Notes under the pieces: generated by a model
Told to the model about the DNA's origin: nothing
The model's database searches: none
What the model saw: the letters and a program-made list of their open reading frames with translations, nothing else
NCBI GenBank assembly: GCA_026936325.1
Contig: JAPTHN010000004.1
Location: forward strand, 49,937,289 to 50,001,288
Source of the DNA: Platynereis dumerilii
Lineage: Eukaryota > Annelida > Polychaeta > Phyllodocida > Nereididae
DNA: 64,000 nucleotides
Direction: 5' to 3'
Position numbers and translations under genes: made by a program
Part shown: positions 25,401-37,400 of the stretch, piece after piece
Numbering within the stretch: the stretch's first letter is position 1
How the letters are laid out: every line of letters starts with the position of its first letter

Positions 25401-28400
25401 TTTGAGATACCATATGTGGCGCGCCACGTGAAAAGGGACCTTACGGGTGGTGACGTCATCTCACAGAAAGTGCCCGGGAAAGTTGACGTCACCAAACCCA
25501 GCCAAAACTACAAAAAGCAAATCGCGCGTGTGACAGCGTACCTACCTATAACGCTTGCTTGCACTCTTTAGCCAGATAAATTGCAACAAGAAAATGATCT
25601 TTGACGCATGTGTGTATGCTGATGAGCGCAAATAATCTTACCTTGAAGTCGCAACTTTTGTGACATAAGTTTCGCCTTCATAGGGGATGTTATGTGTAGC
25701 CCAAATGAAAGATCTTGGTGCCACTACAGCCACTTTTTAGACCACTTGTGTTTGTTCATGATTTTGGAACTATGCTTCTATTCATGCTAGTTGGCACTTA
25801 TATAGCCTAAACTGCATCACCATCCATATTTCAACATCATATCTACAGGTATTTAAGATTGAACTCAGTTTTAGCAATGCATGTGCGGAGCTCAGTGAAC
25901 AACTATTCTGCAGTACCAGTGGCGCCATCTATAATCAGATGTCAGCCAGCAACTTGTAACTGTGAGGTCCAGGTGTCAAGTTGTAACTTCAAGAAGTTTA
26001 AATGTAAAAATATAAGTAAATTGAATTAAATTGATTTAAATAGAGTTCATATGGCATAAATCAGATTGAGACAAAACACCATGTGCAGATAAAGCATAAA
26101 ACCTGCTAAAGATTCCCAAAGGCACTGGTCCAGCTTTTGAATGCTTTAATTATCTCTGGACCAGTGTAACCTTTTTATTGTTTGGCCATTAAAAGACTAC
26201 ATGAAATAAAAATGTATTTCCTGAATGTTGGGCACAGGTATTGTTGCATAATATCAAGCAGGTCACTTTACTTGTGATGCACTTGACTGGATTCAAGGAT
26301 GGCTGAGCTGATAATATCATATTATGTCGATTACCAATAAGATTGGCTATGAAATTCAAGTGTGGAAATAATTTTTTTTTGTCAACTGATCGGTGGCCAA
26401 TTTAGTATAATGCAATTGGATCTAAGAATAGAATTACAACTGAATTATATTTAAAATTGTATTTCATTATTTGGTAACTTGTCCATTAGGCTTAATTCAG
26501 AAAAAATGTGACATTAGCAAATACTAATCTATCGATAAGTTCTGATCCCTCCACTTCTGCATTTTTGCACCACTTTTGTTGGCTGTTTATGACGGGGCCG
26601 AAGATTCGTTCTGAGATTGAAGGTGTGCTTGGTAGACATCTTTGTAAAATAGTGATGAAATAGGATGCCCCAACGACTGGGAATGTGAACCCCAGATTTT
26701 GTTGCTCTAGGTGCTGCTCAAGTTATTGGAGTTGACAGAAATGGAAAAAAAGTTCATTTTTGCAACTTTGGTTTCACACATTAGGCCCTGCACGGGATGG
26801 AAACGGGATTCGACCTGACAAAAATTTGGCGACAACAGGTCCAAATTCGGAAAATTTTATCATTGTAAGATGATGGGAACGGGAGAGTAGATTTGGAACT
26901 AACGGTCAGCAGTGAGACAAATATCTAGTCCTTTGCAGGGCCCTATTACACAAAGTAGGATGAAAATTAGATTTAATTAAAGAAGACCAGGTTGATTGGT
27001 GTCCCAGGTATTTTGCTTTGCCACAATAGCTCCAGTGAATGCTTTCTTTTCCAGGGTGGGCCTACTTGTAATTGTGAAGGTAGGGAAACTGTAATTATTG
27101 CGGTTCACTGAAGCTGTGACTATGAAGCTCCTCTGGTATCAAAATATTTTTTAACATAATCTCAGAAATTTTAGGGTTAGGCCTATCTCAAAAATTTGTA
27201 CAATAGAAATTTCTGCAATAATCGCAAACTATTCTGCAACAATTATTTTAGAAATTTCTGCGATTATTGCACAAATCTCCACGATTATTGTCAAAATATT
27301 TGTGCAACAATTGCATAAAAATGTGCGATTATTGTAAAAGAAATGTAGAAGTTTAGATATTCAAATTTCTAAGATTTTCGCAAATTCTTTCTGGCGATTC
27401 TTGCACATTTTTCATGATTATTGCAAATGTTTTCACAATTATAGTAAATTTTACCACGATTAATGCAAAAAAATGTGCGATTTTCCCCCCAAATTTTTGC
27501 AATGCAGATTGTTCGATTGATACCAAAGGAGCTTCATATATATGAGACTGACCACTGAATGAAACCAACTGTAAAAATAAAGTATTTTTGTTGACATCCA
27601 GCAAAAGAAAAATTATCTCCCATGGCTGTTTGTAGCAGTTGAGAATGATTTAGGACATATTTTAATTTGGTGTACACCATTAACATTCACAGCTTTTCTT
27701 ATCTTTCCCATGTTAAGTTTGGGCCTGAGGACCCTAGATATGCAACTGGGTGGCTAAGTGGTTTTCGAAGGTTCCTGCCTGCTCCACTGAAGCTGGGTGT
27801 TGTTCGGATGAGACATTAAATTTGCGGCCCCTTGTATCCTGTCTGTGCTGGGCATGGGGCAGATGTGTAACGTGTTGGGTCCTCTGCTCTCTCTCTCCTA
27901 TCTCATCAGTCAACCCTTGTGGGCACCTGGAACTGGACTTAGAGGGCTGCTATCTATCTTTCTATCTGTCTATGCCAATGTGTTCCTCAATCTCTCTCTT
28001 TGGAGTGAGACGTCACTCCACAAAGCACCTTAATTTTCAAATGCCTCAACAACAAGCACATCACAAAGTTTGTCAGCACCATGAAAGCTCAGGCTTTGAA
28101 TGTCCTGGATCCGTTATGAAATTCATTCTGTTGTAAAGGACCGTTTTACAAGATTTTGGCAAATTGCAGAGCTATTTACATTGGCTTCATTATGCTGCCA
28201 AAATGACAGTGTAAACTGCAAAAGAAAAAAAATCATAACAATTCAATGCATTGTCAAGTGCAGAATAACCCCCACCCCTTGAAACACATGAAGCGTACGT
28301 TAGTAGTCCCTTGGGTACCCCAAGTCATAAATTCCCATGAGTCTCTCTGTTCCAGTTGACATGCTGGATGGCAAACTGCATTTCACTAACATTACTGTTG

Positions 28401-31400
28401 CAAGTCACCTCTGTTTGGCAATACACCAATTATTGGTGAGAAATAAATAAAACGACACTTAGTAATAAGTATAAACCGTTCTCACTCTCTAGAGCAGTTA
28501 CCTTACAAGATATAGGATTACTCAATCAGGGCAAATATATGCAAATATATTGTGTAACCTGTGTTTTAGCTTTCATAGGCATATTTACTGGGGGTTTCAT
28601 TGGGCTGCAGCCCCCCCCCCCTCCTGCATCAGGCCAAATTACAAATCAGTGCAAATCTTGACTAATAGGCCTATCAGGGCAGATCCACTATCCTGGTCAC
28701 ATTCGTACCATGTTAAGATTTCAGGGCAAAATTGCCGCAGCCACCGATCCCGCGAAACAGCCGACCCGTAAGCCTATGGTAGCTTTATGTTACTAATGTG
28801 TGTGGTGTCTTGTTGTTTTTTAAGCAAACAGTACTGTGGGACTTTAGCGAAATTATAATACGTATTTGTGCATGGACTGAAACCATTTTAATATTGCATC
28901 AAAAAGTTGCAAAATAACCAAATCTTTTCATTAAAAACGGCAAATTTGGACAATTTTCGCGATTCCTGTTTCCATGGCAACCAAAAATAATATTTCAGAA
29001 AAAAAATAGCAATGTAACATTTAAAATGAGCATGTGCAGAAAGTGTGATCAAAGATTACCTAACCCCACTTTTCTGGATTTGGCTTTCATGATCGATTTT
29101 CACTGTCGGCCGTTTTTGACTCTCGGTTTGGGCGATTTTTGTCAAATTGACTTGCATAATCGAAACACCCTGTAGAATACCAAATATGGAGGTATAGCAA
29201 AAACTTTTATATTTTTATGAACTACAGTAATATAGCTTATGTTTACCACCTGTAACTCATTTTTCATAATTTCACCCCTAAGGTCCTTTTTCACGTGGCC
29301 TGTCACATATAATTAAAGTCCATTCACATATGGCTTGCCCTTTGTGACAGCAAGTTACACAAAGGGCCCTAATTTTAATCCTCTATATTGTTGTACCATT
29401 TATCATGCTGGGCCTATCTATAAGCCCCAACACAAAGGCCTTGCCAAACCAAGGCATCTGACAATTCTCTGTGATCCAGCATTCTGTCTATTGGGAATTA
29501 AGATGAATTGGGGGGATAAAAGCTAGTAACAATTATCTAAGGGAAGTTAATTGCACTTTACCAATTAGCACCTTTCTGGTTATGAAACCTGGAGTCCAGA
29601 ATCACTGAACCCACATACTGTGTATACAATGCATAGGGGCAATGCCCCATTGTTTAATGCTGTATTCTGATTGGCTGTTGCCATCCTCCAATTACCTGTT
29701 TGTACATTTTACTATATAACCTTCTGTTACCTACAATAAATTACCCTTTTAGTCTATCTGTGAACCGTAACTATATTGTTTGTCATTCTTACCATATACA
29801 AACTAGCATCTTGAAATCCCAGTATAACTGGTCATTGAATTATTGGAATTGTGATAGCCATATCCTTGGCTAGCTGAGCTCCCTCAACTGCAGTGATAAG
29901 AATATATTTGGGAAGCTGTTTAATTGAGGACTGACTATTTAGTCTGTAAGTGTGACTAGTAGTCTATGATTGTCTCTGTCAACCAGTAGACTCCTGGAGC
30001 TCACAATATGTCTCATATCGCGATGTTGATAAATTGTGCGATTATTTCACAAGCAAGAGATTTCCCTTTAAAATCCTAAACCGTAGTAAAAAGTTTGAAT
30101 TTCATGAGAAGAAATTCCCATTTTTGGGCAAAAGTACAGGAAAATTTTAATTGATTTATCGCCCCTTTGTGCAATAACGTTATCGCCCTACTAGATATCA
30201 CGATAACGATAAATTTGCGATTAATCATGCAGCCCTAGTTCCGACTTTTCCATGACCTAATTCAGGACTTTTTGTGATTAGTGTGTTACTCATTGAGGTC
30301 GAGATCCGACACCGAAACAAATTTTCCAGATGACCTTCATCCATTGCGCAGTCGTTCCATCAACCAACTGCCATAACCAGAGAAATTTGTCAAATTTTAT
30401 CTTCAATTCTGGTCAAAATTGGAATTATCCATGGCTTTCAAATTTCTTTTGATTTTCCGTGATTTTCTATGACAAAATTATACAACATAAAATAAAATCT
30501 TAAAAACTAACTTGTAATATAGATCTTTTCATATAACACTACACTGACGTAAGTTGACATTCATTTTGAGAGTGCAGAAAGTTTCATGAAGAAAAAAGTG
30601 AATTTTACGGCCGCATAAAGTCACTTTTTGTGCAACATAAATTGAAAAACCGAAATCACGATCAATGCATTACTGGCCTAGAAATAATTTCACAAAGTCT
30701 GTCACAAATCAATGGCTGGGCAGAGGAAATAATGAAGGCAATTCTCCTGGTCACTTGACACATTCTTACTGCATATTGTGACTTTTTGGTAGAATTTTGT
30801 GCCTAGTTGGTGTTTATCACATTTGTTTGTCACACCATTTCACATCACAAACATTGACAATTTTCCTGATTGAAGCATTGTGACATTGACAATTTTCCTC
30901 ATTGTGACAAACTTCTGAGTTAAAATCTTGTTAGACACTCTTTATTGGACATTTCAAATCACTAAACATGTGGAATGGTTGGTTCTCTACTTACTTCCCT
31001 CATCCATGTTTAACTTTTGCAAATTCCAAATTAGACATGGTATAACATAAACTTGTCTGGCTCTGAGAAACATGTATGGATTCATTTCAAACGTTCCAAG
31101 TCTTTCGTTCAGTGGTTTATACACAACTTTGGCAAGTTACATTAAGCAAAACCAAATAGTTAAAAAGTTATGGCACTATGAAAAGGTGAGCGTTTTTTAA
31201 TGTAGCATTGTTTACATACAATGTCATGTAGATGTAAGGTCACAAACCAAAACCTGCTGATCAATGAAAGAAAGATTTACGAAGCGATTTACTCACAGAT
31301 TGGAACACGTCTTTGGCGTCAGACTTCAAAATGTCCGCCGAGACATTAACACGTTTTCCACCAGGGGCCGAAACGTTCCACCCGTTGCTCATGGAATTGT

Positions 31401-34400
31401 AGCTGAGGGACGAACGGATGATGGCTGCTTCTGCTGCACACCCCTAAAATTAACAAAAACATTTTAAAATAAATATCAATTAACGAAAGTCATTTGCAAC
31501 GTCCTGCTTATTGGAATAATCACTTTTTCATTATGGTTACATTTCCTATCATCGATTGTGACCAAAAATAATTGACAATTGTGGCAAAAAATAATTGACG
31601 CTGTGCCACCTGCATTTTATAACAATTTCCTGCAAATCCAATCTGCATATTTCCATAATTCATCGCGAGAATACAATGTGGACACAATGTGAATACAACG
31701 GTAACAGAATGTTGACAATCTTGTGAGTTGTTTAGGTTGAATTTCAGGTTGTATTATTTGGTCCAAACATTCTTAAAACAAGGCACAATGGCACAACATA
31801 TTCAAAAATAATGTGGCAGAAAAAAATAAACTGGGATAACTTGAATACATGAAAAGAAAACATTTTCCAATCAAAACAACAAAAATGGTAGATATATACT
31901 CCTAATAGCGGTAATTAGTTATTATAACATATATGCGTACTATTTGACAATTTGACAATTATTTTAAAACAGTGGATATCTGACAATTGCATTGATCCAG
32001 AATATCCCCTATACCATGACCTTTTGAGACATCACAGTCACACTTGATATTGTTATTACGATACTTCATAATATTTTGGTATATTTAATGGAAATTTTGA
32101 AAAACAAGTAAAAAAAAAACTTCGGCACATTTAAAAAAAAACCTCGGCATACAGAAAGCATTAGGAAGCATTGCATTACATTTGGAGTATAATATCAAAC
32201 TCTCGTGTGAAATATGATTATTTTGAAACAGTAAGTACACTGAAGCAATATTATGATTTAAACTTTAAATTCACCTGAAAGATTTTAAAGAGATATAGGG
32301 GTTTTTTGGGCTCCAGTGCTACACACATTGTACATCAAAGGTACAGTGCTCTGTGGGGGGTAATTAAGGATTTTGTGTCAAGTTTGCGTAGAATTCTTTG
32401 ATTCAATTAATGTATATTACGACTTATTGCCCTTCTCAGATTTCAGTTATTCCTCCTTCCTTACAGCTCCATGGATGGATGGATGATTGGGGCTTTACGT
32501 CCTGTATTTATGAAATTGGTCAGCTAATTAGCACAGGAGAGAACACGGCAATGAGGCAATTTGCCGCAAAGGATGAGTGAAACAGCCATCCAACATAGGC
32601 CCAGGTGACCCAGCAAGAGTTGGATTCAAACCCCGGACCCAGCGATTGACAGCCCAGCACTTTACCACTAGACCAACCCTGCCCCCGAATCTCTAAATTG
32701 AAATCACTCTTTAAATATATGTCAAATTTATACAGAGACGTGTCCTATTCGCACTGCCATAGCAGAATGATTCACCATTTAACAGAATGAATCATTAATT
32801 GAACAAATGAATGTCAAATGAGCATTGCATCGTCAGAAAAAAGGCCTAATCTCTTTATAATTAATATGCACTGATGCTGAAGGAAGTAAAAGGTCACGAT
32901 CAATACACCAAATAATAATTTGATAATCGTATACCAAACAGGAGACAGAGAAAGATTATTTTTGTTACAGTCCTTGTCATATTTACATGGAATCTCAAGT
33001 TCTTTTCTATGCTGTTGAACTGTGATGTCAGAGATGACTCTTATTCTAGCATTGCAATATTTGTAAATTAACTACAAGCTGTGATGTCCCAGCTTCTAGC
33101 CAATGTGGATCCGCCAAAACTGAGTGCATGTTTAGGAAGTTTTGTGTAAAATTTGAGATACATTTCACATTTTTGTAACTAGGTTTTTGTTGATTGGGAG
33201 TCATTACCTATTTAATTTCTGACTCCGACTCCACCTGAAAATCAAAGTCCGACTCCACCCAAAAACCTCTGACCCCACGACTCAAGACTCCTGACTCCAA
33301 AGCCCTGTTGTGCACCACTGCCTCTTGAGGTCGTGGGTTTGAATCCAGCTCTTGGAACTCAATACTGTCAATCGCATGTCACATTAATCTAGAGGGTGCC
33401 TTGTACAGAGTGCTCTATGGTCTATGCTGAGATAAGTAAAAGAGCACACCCTTGGGAACAGTGACACTATGGTGTGGACTCACAGCCTTATCATCTCATC
33501 ATTAAGTCTCCCTCTGGCAGCTGCTCATACATATGTATTAGCTGAAACAGCTTCAGAGTCCATTGAGACAGACATGAATATAAAAAAATATTTATTTATT
33601 TATTTAAGTGATGCACGGATAATGAAAATAGCCGGATACCGGATAATCCGGCTACATCTACTGCCGGATACCGGATAGTAACCGGATAGTTGGAACCGGA
33701 TAGTGAACGTATGAAAAAGGAAGTTTTTCAGCATTCGTGTTTGATTATACTTTTTGTTTTTGAGCCAAGAGATATCATGTCGGTCAGGAGGACTGTTCCT
33801 CTGATGGAATATTTTTCGTTATGTTCTGTAACTGAATCCAACTTTTGTAGATGGTTACATCATGTTTTTGACTCTGTTCTTGTAATATTTTTTCATTTTT
33901 CATGAAAGTTCTTTTGGCTTTTCACTTATTTTTGAGTATCCCAGATATCCGGTTCTGATACCCTTATTTTGCCGGATACCGGATATCCTGCAAATTCCAA
34001 TATCCGGCCGGATACCGGATACCTTGCCGGATATCCGTGCATCCCTGATTTATTTTCTACACCTAATCATCAATTTATGTAACAATCCATCAGGCCAGAC
34101 AAAATTGATCTTTAGCTTCTCGGATTTTCTCAAGGCACTTTTTCTCGGGTTAGGGACCGTTCAGAATTTATGACTGGGAGGGAGGGGGGGGGGTGGGAGT
34201 TTTGGCCAAGGGGGTACTAACTTTTCACACGTGTTTCGAGGGGGGGGGTATTAATTTTTGACAACACTTCCAAAGGAGGGGCGGTAAGAAATTTTAGCAA
34301 AGAAAAAATGTTAAAAAACACGCATAAACTCATTTTATTTGGACTTTTTACGGGCAAAAGTCCGTAAAATGACGCGAATCTGTATGCGTGGCCATGTATA

Positions 34401-37400
34401 ACAGTATATATGAGTGTATTGCTTTGTATGTAAAGGGGTGGGTACTAAAAATATGCGTGAAACCTAGGGGTGGGGTACTAAAAATCCGAATGAAACTCAA
34501 TGGGGGGGGTATCAATTTTTGACGGGAAGTTCCAGCAAAACTCCCAGTCATAAATTCTGAATGGTCCCTTAGTCGATAGGACGAATAAAAGAAGTAATCT
34601 CAATTTTTTATATTATATAATTTAATACAATTTGAGGATAAAACCAATTTTGATTTTTCCGCATGCAGAAAATATGTTGGGTCGCTCGATTCGAGAAGCT
34701 AAAAATTAAGCAAGTCCGGCCTTCACCTACATTTTACTTTACGACCCCGCCAACCTGGTGACCACCAACCTTTATACAAGGTCATGCGTCATGAACTGGT
34801 CTGCTAAAATGGTGGATTTGTCGCACAAAATTTCAAAACAAAATATTCAATAGAACTTTTCTACCACTTCTATCTAAGTTTTTTCAACATATTTGACATC
34901 AGAAGAAAGGAAATATTCTCTAGTTTACAGAACTGTTATCCTTTTGAAAATCACTTAAACCAATAAAGCGCTATTGCCCAGAACGTTGAGGCATGTCAGT
35001 CAGAATCAGGGGTGGATCGGAGTCGGTGTAGCGGAGTCGGTGTAGCAATATTGTGAAAAGAAGAAATCAGCCCCTCTGCACTGTCCCAATCATGGTTTAT
35101 TTTTTCAGATAGTTATTTTAGTTCATCTGCTATGCTTTAGATGTCTTACTTGGGGTTTTTGAGTGCTTCTCAGGAAAAGCCAAGCAGATGTCATTCTCAA
35201 CCTTAGCAGTAATCTTCAGAAGCATATTGCAAAATGATGTAGTTTGTGATCGCAAATATTTTCAATGTACCTTTAAAAAGCAAAAACCAAGCTTGATGTC
35301 ATTCAGATTAGTTGCTAAATTGGGTTATCCTTGTATTAGAGCCTGTGCTAGGCAAGGAAAAGATCCCTTACATGGGGTAAACATGCAGCATGTTGAGGAC
35401 TCCTGCCCTCTCTCTCATTTCATCAATGTAACCTTGTGAGTAGCCACAACAGGCCATACAGGGCTGTACTTACCTTATCTATTAATATATCCATCTATCT
35501 ATTCATCATTTGTATGCTAATTCCCAATCACTTTGATCCATGGACCAGAAATCTTCCTGTGTTGTAATTTTGTTACATTTAAGATGGGCTGGCTCATAAA
35601 AGGACAACAAATGTCCAGAACATGCCTAGTTAAAGGGATATAATTTTTCTTAATTCTGTGGTGAATTTCACTTGGAAACACAAGTAGAAGCTGGGATTTT
35701 AAAGGAATTTTAAAAGAAAAAATGTCAGTTTTTGTTGTCAAGATTTCATATCGTTCAATGGGATTTATTTAAAAAGTGTCAACATATATCATTGGAGGAA
35801 CTAGTCAGAATCATTTTGCAACGAACCCCATTACAATTGGTTAAGTAGTAGAAAAGTTACAGACGTTTTACTAAAAAACGTCAATTTTGAGAAAAGCCTT
35901 AAAAACCTTCCCTTAAGTCTACACATTTCAATGAGTGGGGGAGGCACAAAAGTGCCCGTATCTCGATAAGTATACAAGATAATTAAGTTCTGTTTGAAAC
36001 ACTGTATAGTGCTATGCTTCTGTGATGATATATCAGAAAATAGAAAAAATATACATTTTTGACCTGCGACGCAAAATGGACCAGTTCATGACGCATGACC
36101 TTAAGTCAAAACAAGTATCAATCTATTTTCTACCTACGTACATATATACGATACCATAAGCACCAGTCTATTGTCATTTTTATATTTATAAGGCTGCCTC
36201 TCAAGAGCTTCTCAGACATAAACAGAATAGCTGCTCCGCCCGTACCTGCCCACCTCATTAGTGCAGTGGGTTGAACGTCCTTCCTGACACGGCTTATGTT
36301 TTTCCCAAAACAAACACAATCAGTTACCTTACTTCAAATAATTGAAACACGATGAATAACAGATTTTACGAGATCGTATAAAAATCATATGACAAGCAAA
36401 GAAAAAAGGGGGAAAAAGGGAAAACAAGGATAAAATTAGGAGAAGTCAACAGCCTTAAAAATGCAACACGTGTCTGGCATTTCAGCCACACATTCCTAAC
36501 CAAATGTGTTTACATCAACAATGACAGTCAGACATATTAATATTGAATTACACGGTTAGCAATAAATATCATCATCAAAATCAATAGCATGATTTAAGAA
36601 AACAACACATGTTTGAAAAATAACCAAACACCATTGACGGCTGTGACAGGCTACGGATATTGATACATACTAAATATAATAGGATTGCATTAATTCGATG
36701 ATTAATTTTTGACTACAAGAATCCAAGTGTGACATGATCGATTAATCTTGTTAATGGAGAGCATAATTAAGACCATATTTTACAATCAAAGTATCAATTA
36801 TTAAGTTGAAGGATTCATCACAAGCCCAAGGCGCAGCGAGAGGGATGGATGGATGATTGGGGCTTTACGTCCTGCATTTAGGCACTTGGTAGGCCAATTA
36901 GGAAAGGGCCATGAGGCGAAGGATGATTGAAACAGCCATCCAACATAGGCCCAAGTGACCCGGCAAGAGCTGGATTCAAACCCTGGACCCAGCGATTGGC
37001 AGCCCAGCACGCTACCACTAGACCAACCCTACCCCCCCCAAGGCGCAGCGAGAAAAGATCTGTCAGACAGAATAGGTGATAGATATCAGAGAAGCAGAGA
37101 GATGCGACAGATTAAGTAGGACAGATGAACGTAAGAAAAATACGCCCCCAGTGGCAGATCCAGGGGGGCCTAGGGGGCCCGGACCCCCTCTAGATTACCA
37201 AGATGGAAATAACATTCTGGAAAAAAATATGGGCAACACAGGCCCATGAACACTAAAATGACACCTTCGCGGGCTCGCTACTGCTGAAAACACTCCGTGC
37301 CCCCTAGAATAACCGATCTGGATCCGCCACTGACCCCTTCTGTTTTTAGGAGACAGAGAAGACAATAATTCACTTCCAAAGAATAGGCAGACAAAAAGCT

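Larger units (their letters stand above)
25416..29306. mobile_element. 3.9-kb non-autonomous DNA transposon with CACGTG-bearing TIRs
   Basis: Ends GTGGCGCGCCACGTGAAAA and (inverted) GTGACAGGCCACGTGAAAA, continuing through GGACCTTA-GGGTG; about 29 of 35 terminal bases agree. ATAT is duplicated at 25412-25415 and 29307-29310; a TA duplication with T added to each end is equally possible. Two TGACGTCA palindromes (cAMP-response type) lie just inside the left end, near 25452 and 25483. No frame above 130 codons and no transposase motif were seen, so it must be moved in trans. Superfamily not assigned. Confidence 0.72.
20469..30005 (+). mobile_element. LTR retrotransposon fossil, young, LTRs near identical
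   Basis: Two 938-bp direct repeats (20469-21406, and 25173-30005 after removal of a later insert) begin TG and end CA. The 4-bp duplication ATAT (20465-20468, 30006-30009) flanks the whole. The LTRs differ at about one position by eye, so insertion was recent. The internal region of about 3.8 kb is short for a full gag-pol element and has no long frame; the element is broken or was always non-autonomous. Family (Gypsy or BEL) not decided. Confidence 0.8.
25173..30005 (+). repeat. 3' LTR, split by a 3.9-kb TIR element
   Basis: LTR parts are 25173-25415 and 29307-30005, matching the 5' LTR almost base for base; ATAT is duplicated around the insert. Poly(A) signal and TATA motif are in the right part. 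Confidence 0.78.
20454..30237. mobile_element. hAT MITE (TAGGGCTGCA ends), split by an LTR element
   Basis: Left end TAGGGCTGCACATAT at 20454; right end CATGCAGCCCTA at 30237. The flanks GTTCCGGC (20446-20453) and GTTCCGAC (30238-30245) are a 7-of-8 target duplication. Without the insert the element is about 240 bp, non-coding, with ATCGCGATGTTGATAA-type A/T inverted motifs. A sister copy lies at 60132-60363. Confidence 0.75.
20382..31296 (-). other. 10.9-kb receptor intron filled by a four-level transposon nest
   Basis: Sequence level 0: a repeat starting CAGGGTTCCGGC at 20442, resuming at 30238. Level 1: hAT MITE 20454-20468 plus 30010-30237. Level 2: LTR element 20469-30005. Level 3: TIR element 25416-29306, itself holding a MITE and a SINE. 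Each junction has a matching duplication, so the order of insertion is explicit. The rest, 30480-31296, is AT-rich with no feature recognised. Confidence 0.75.

Noticed and set aside
20736-29526. Two near-identical 63-codon frames at 20736 and 29335
   Set aside because: They lie inside the two LTR copies over promoter and poly(A) sequence; no coding sense.
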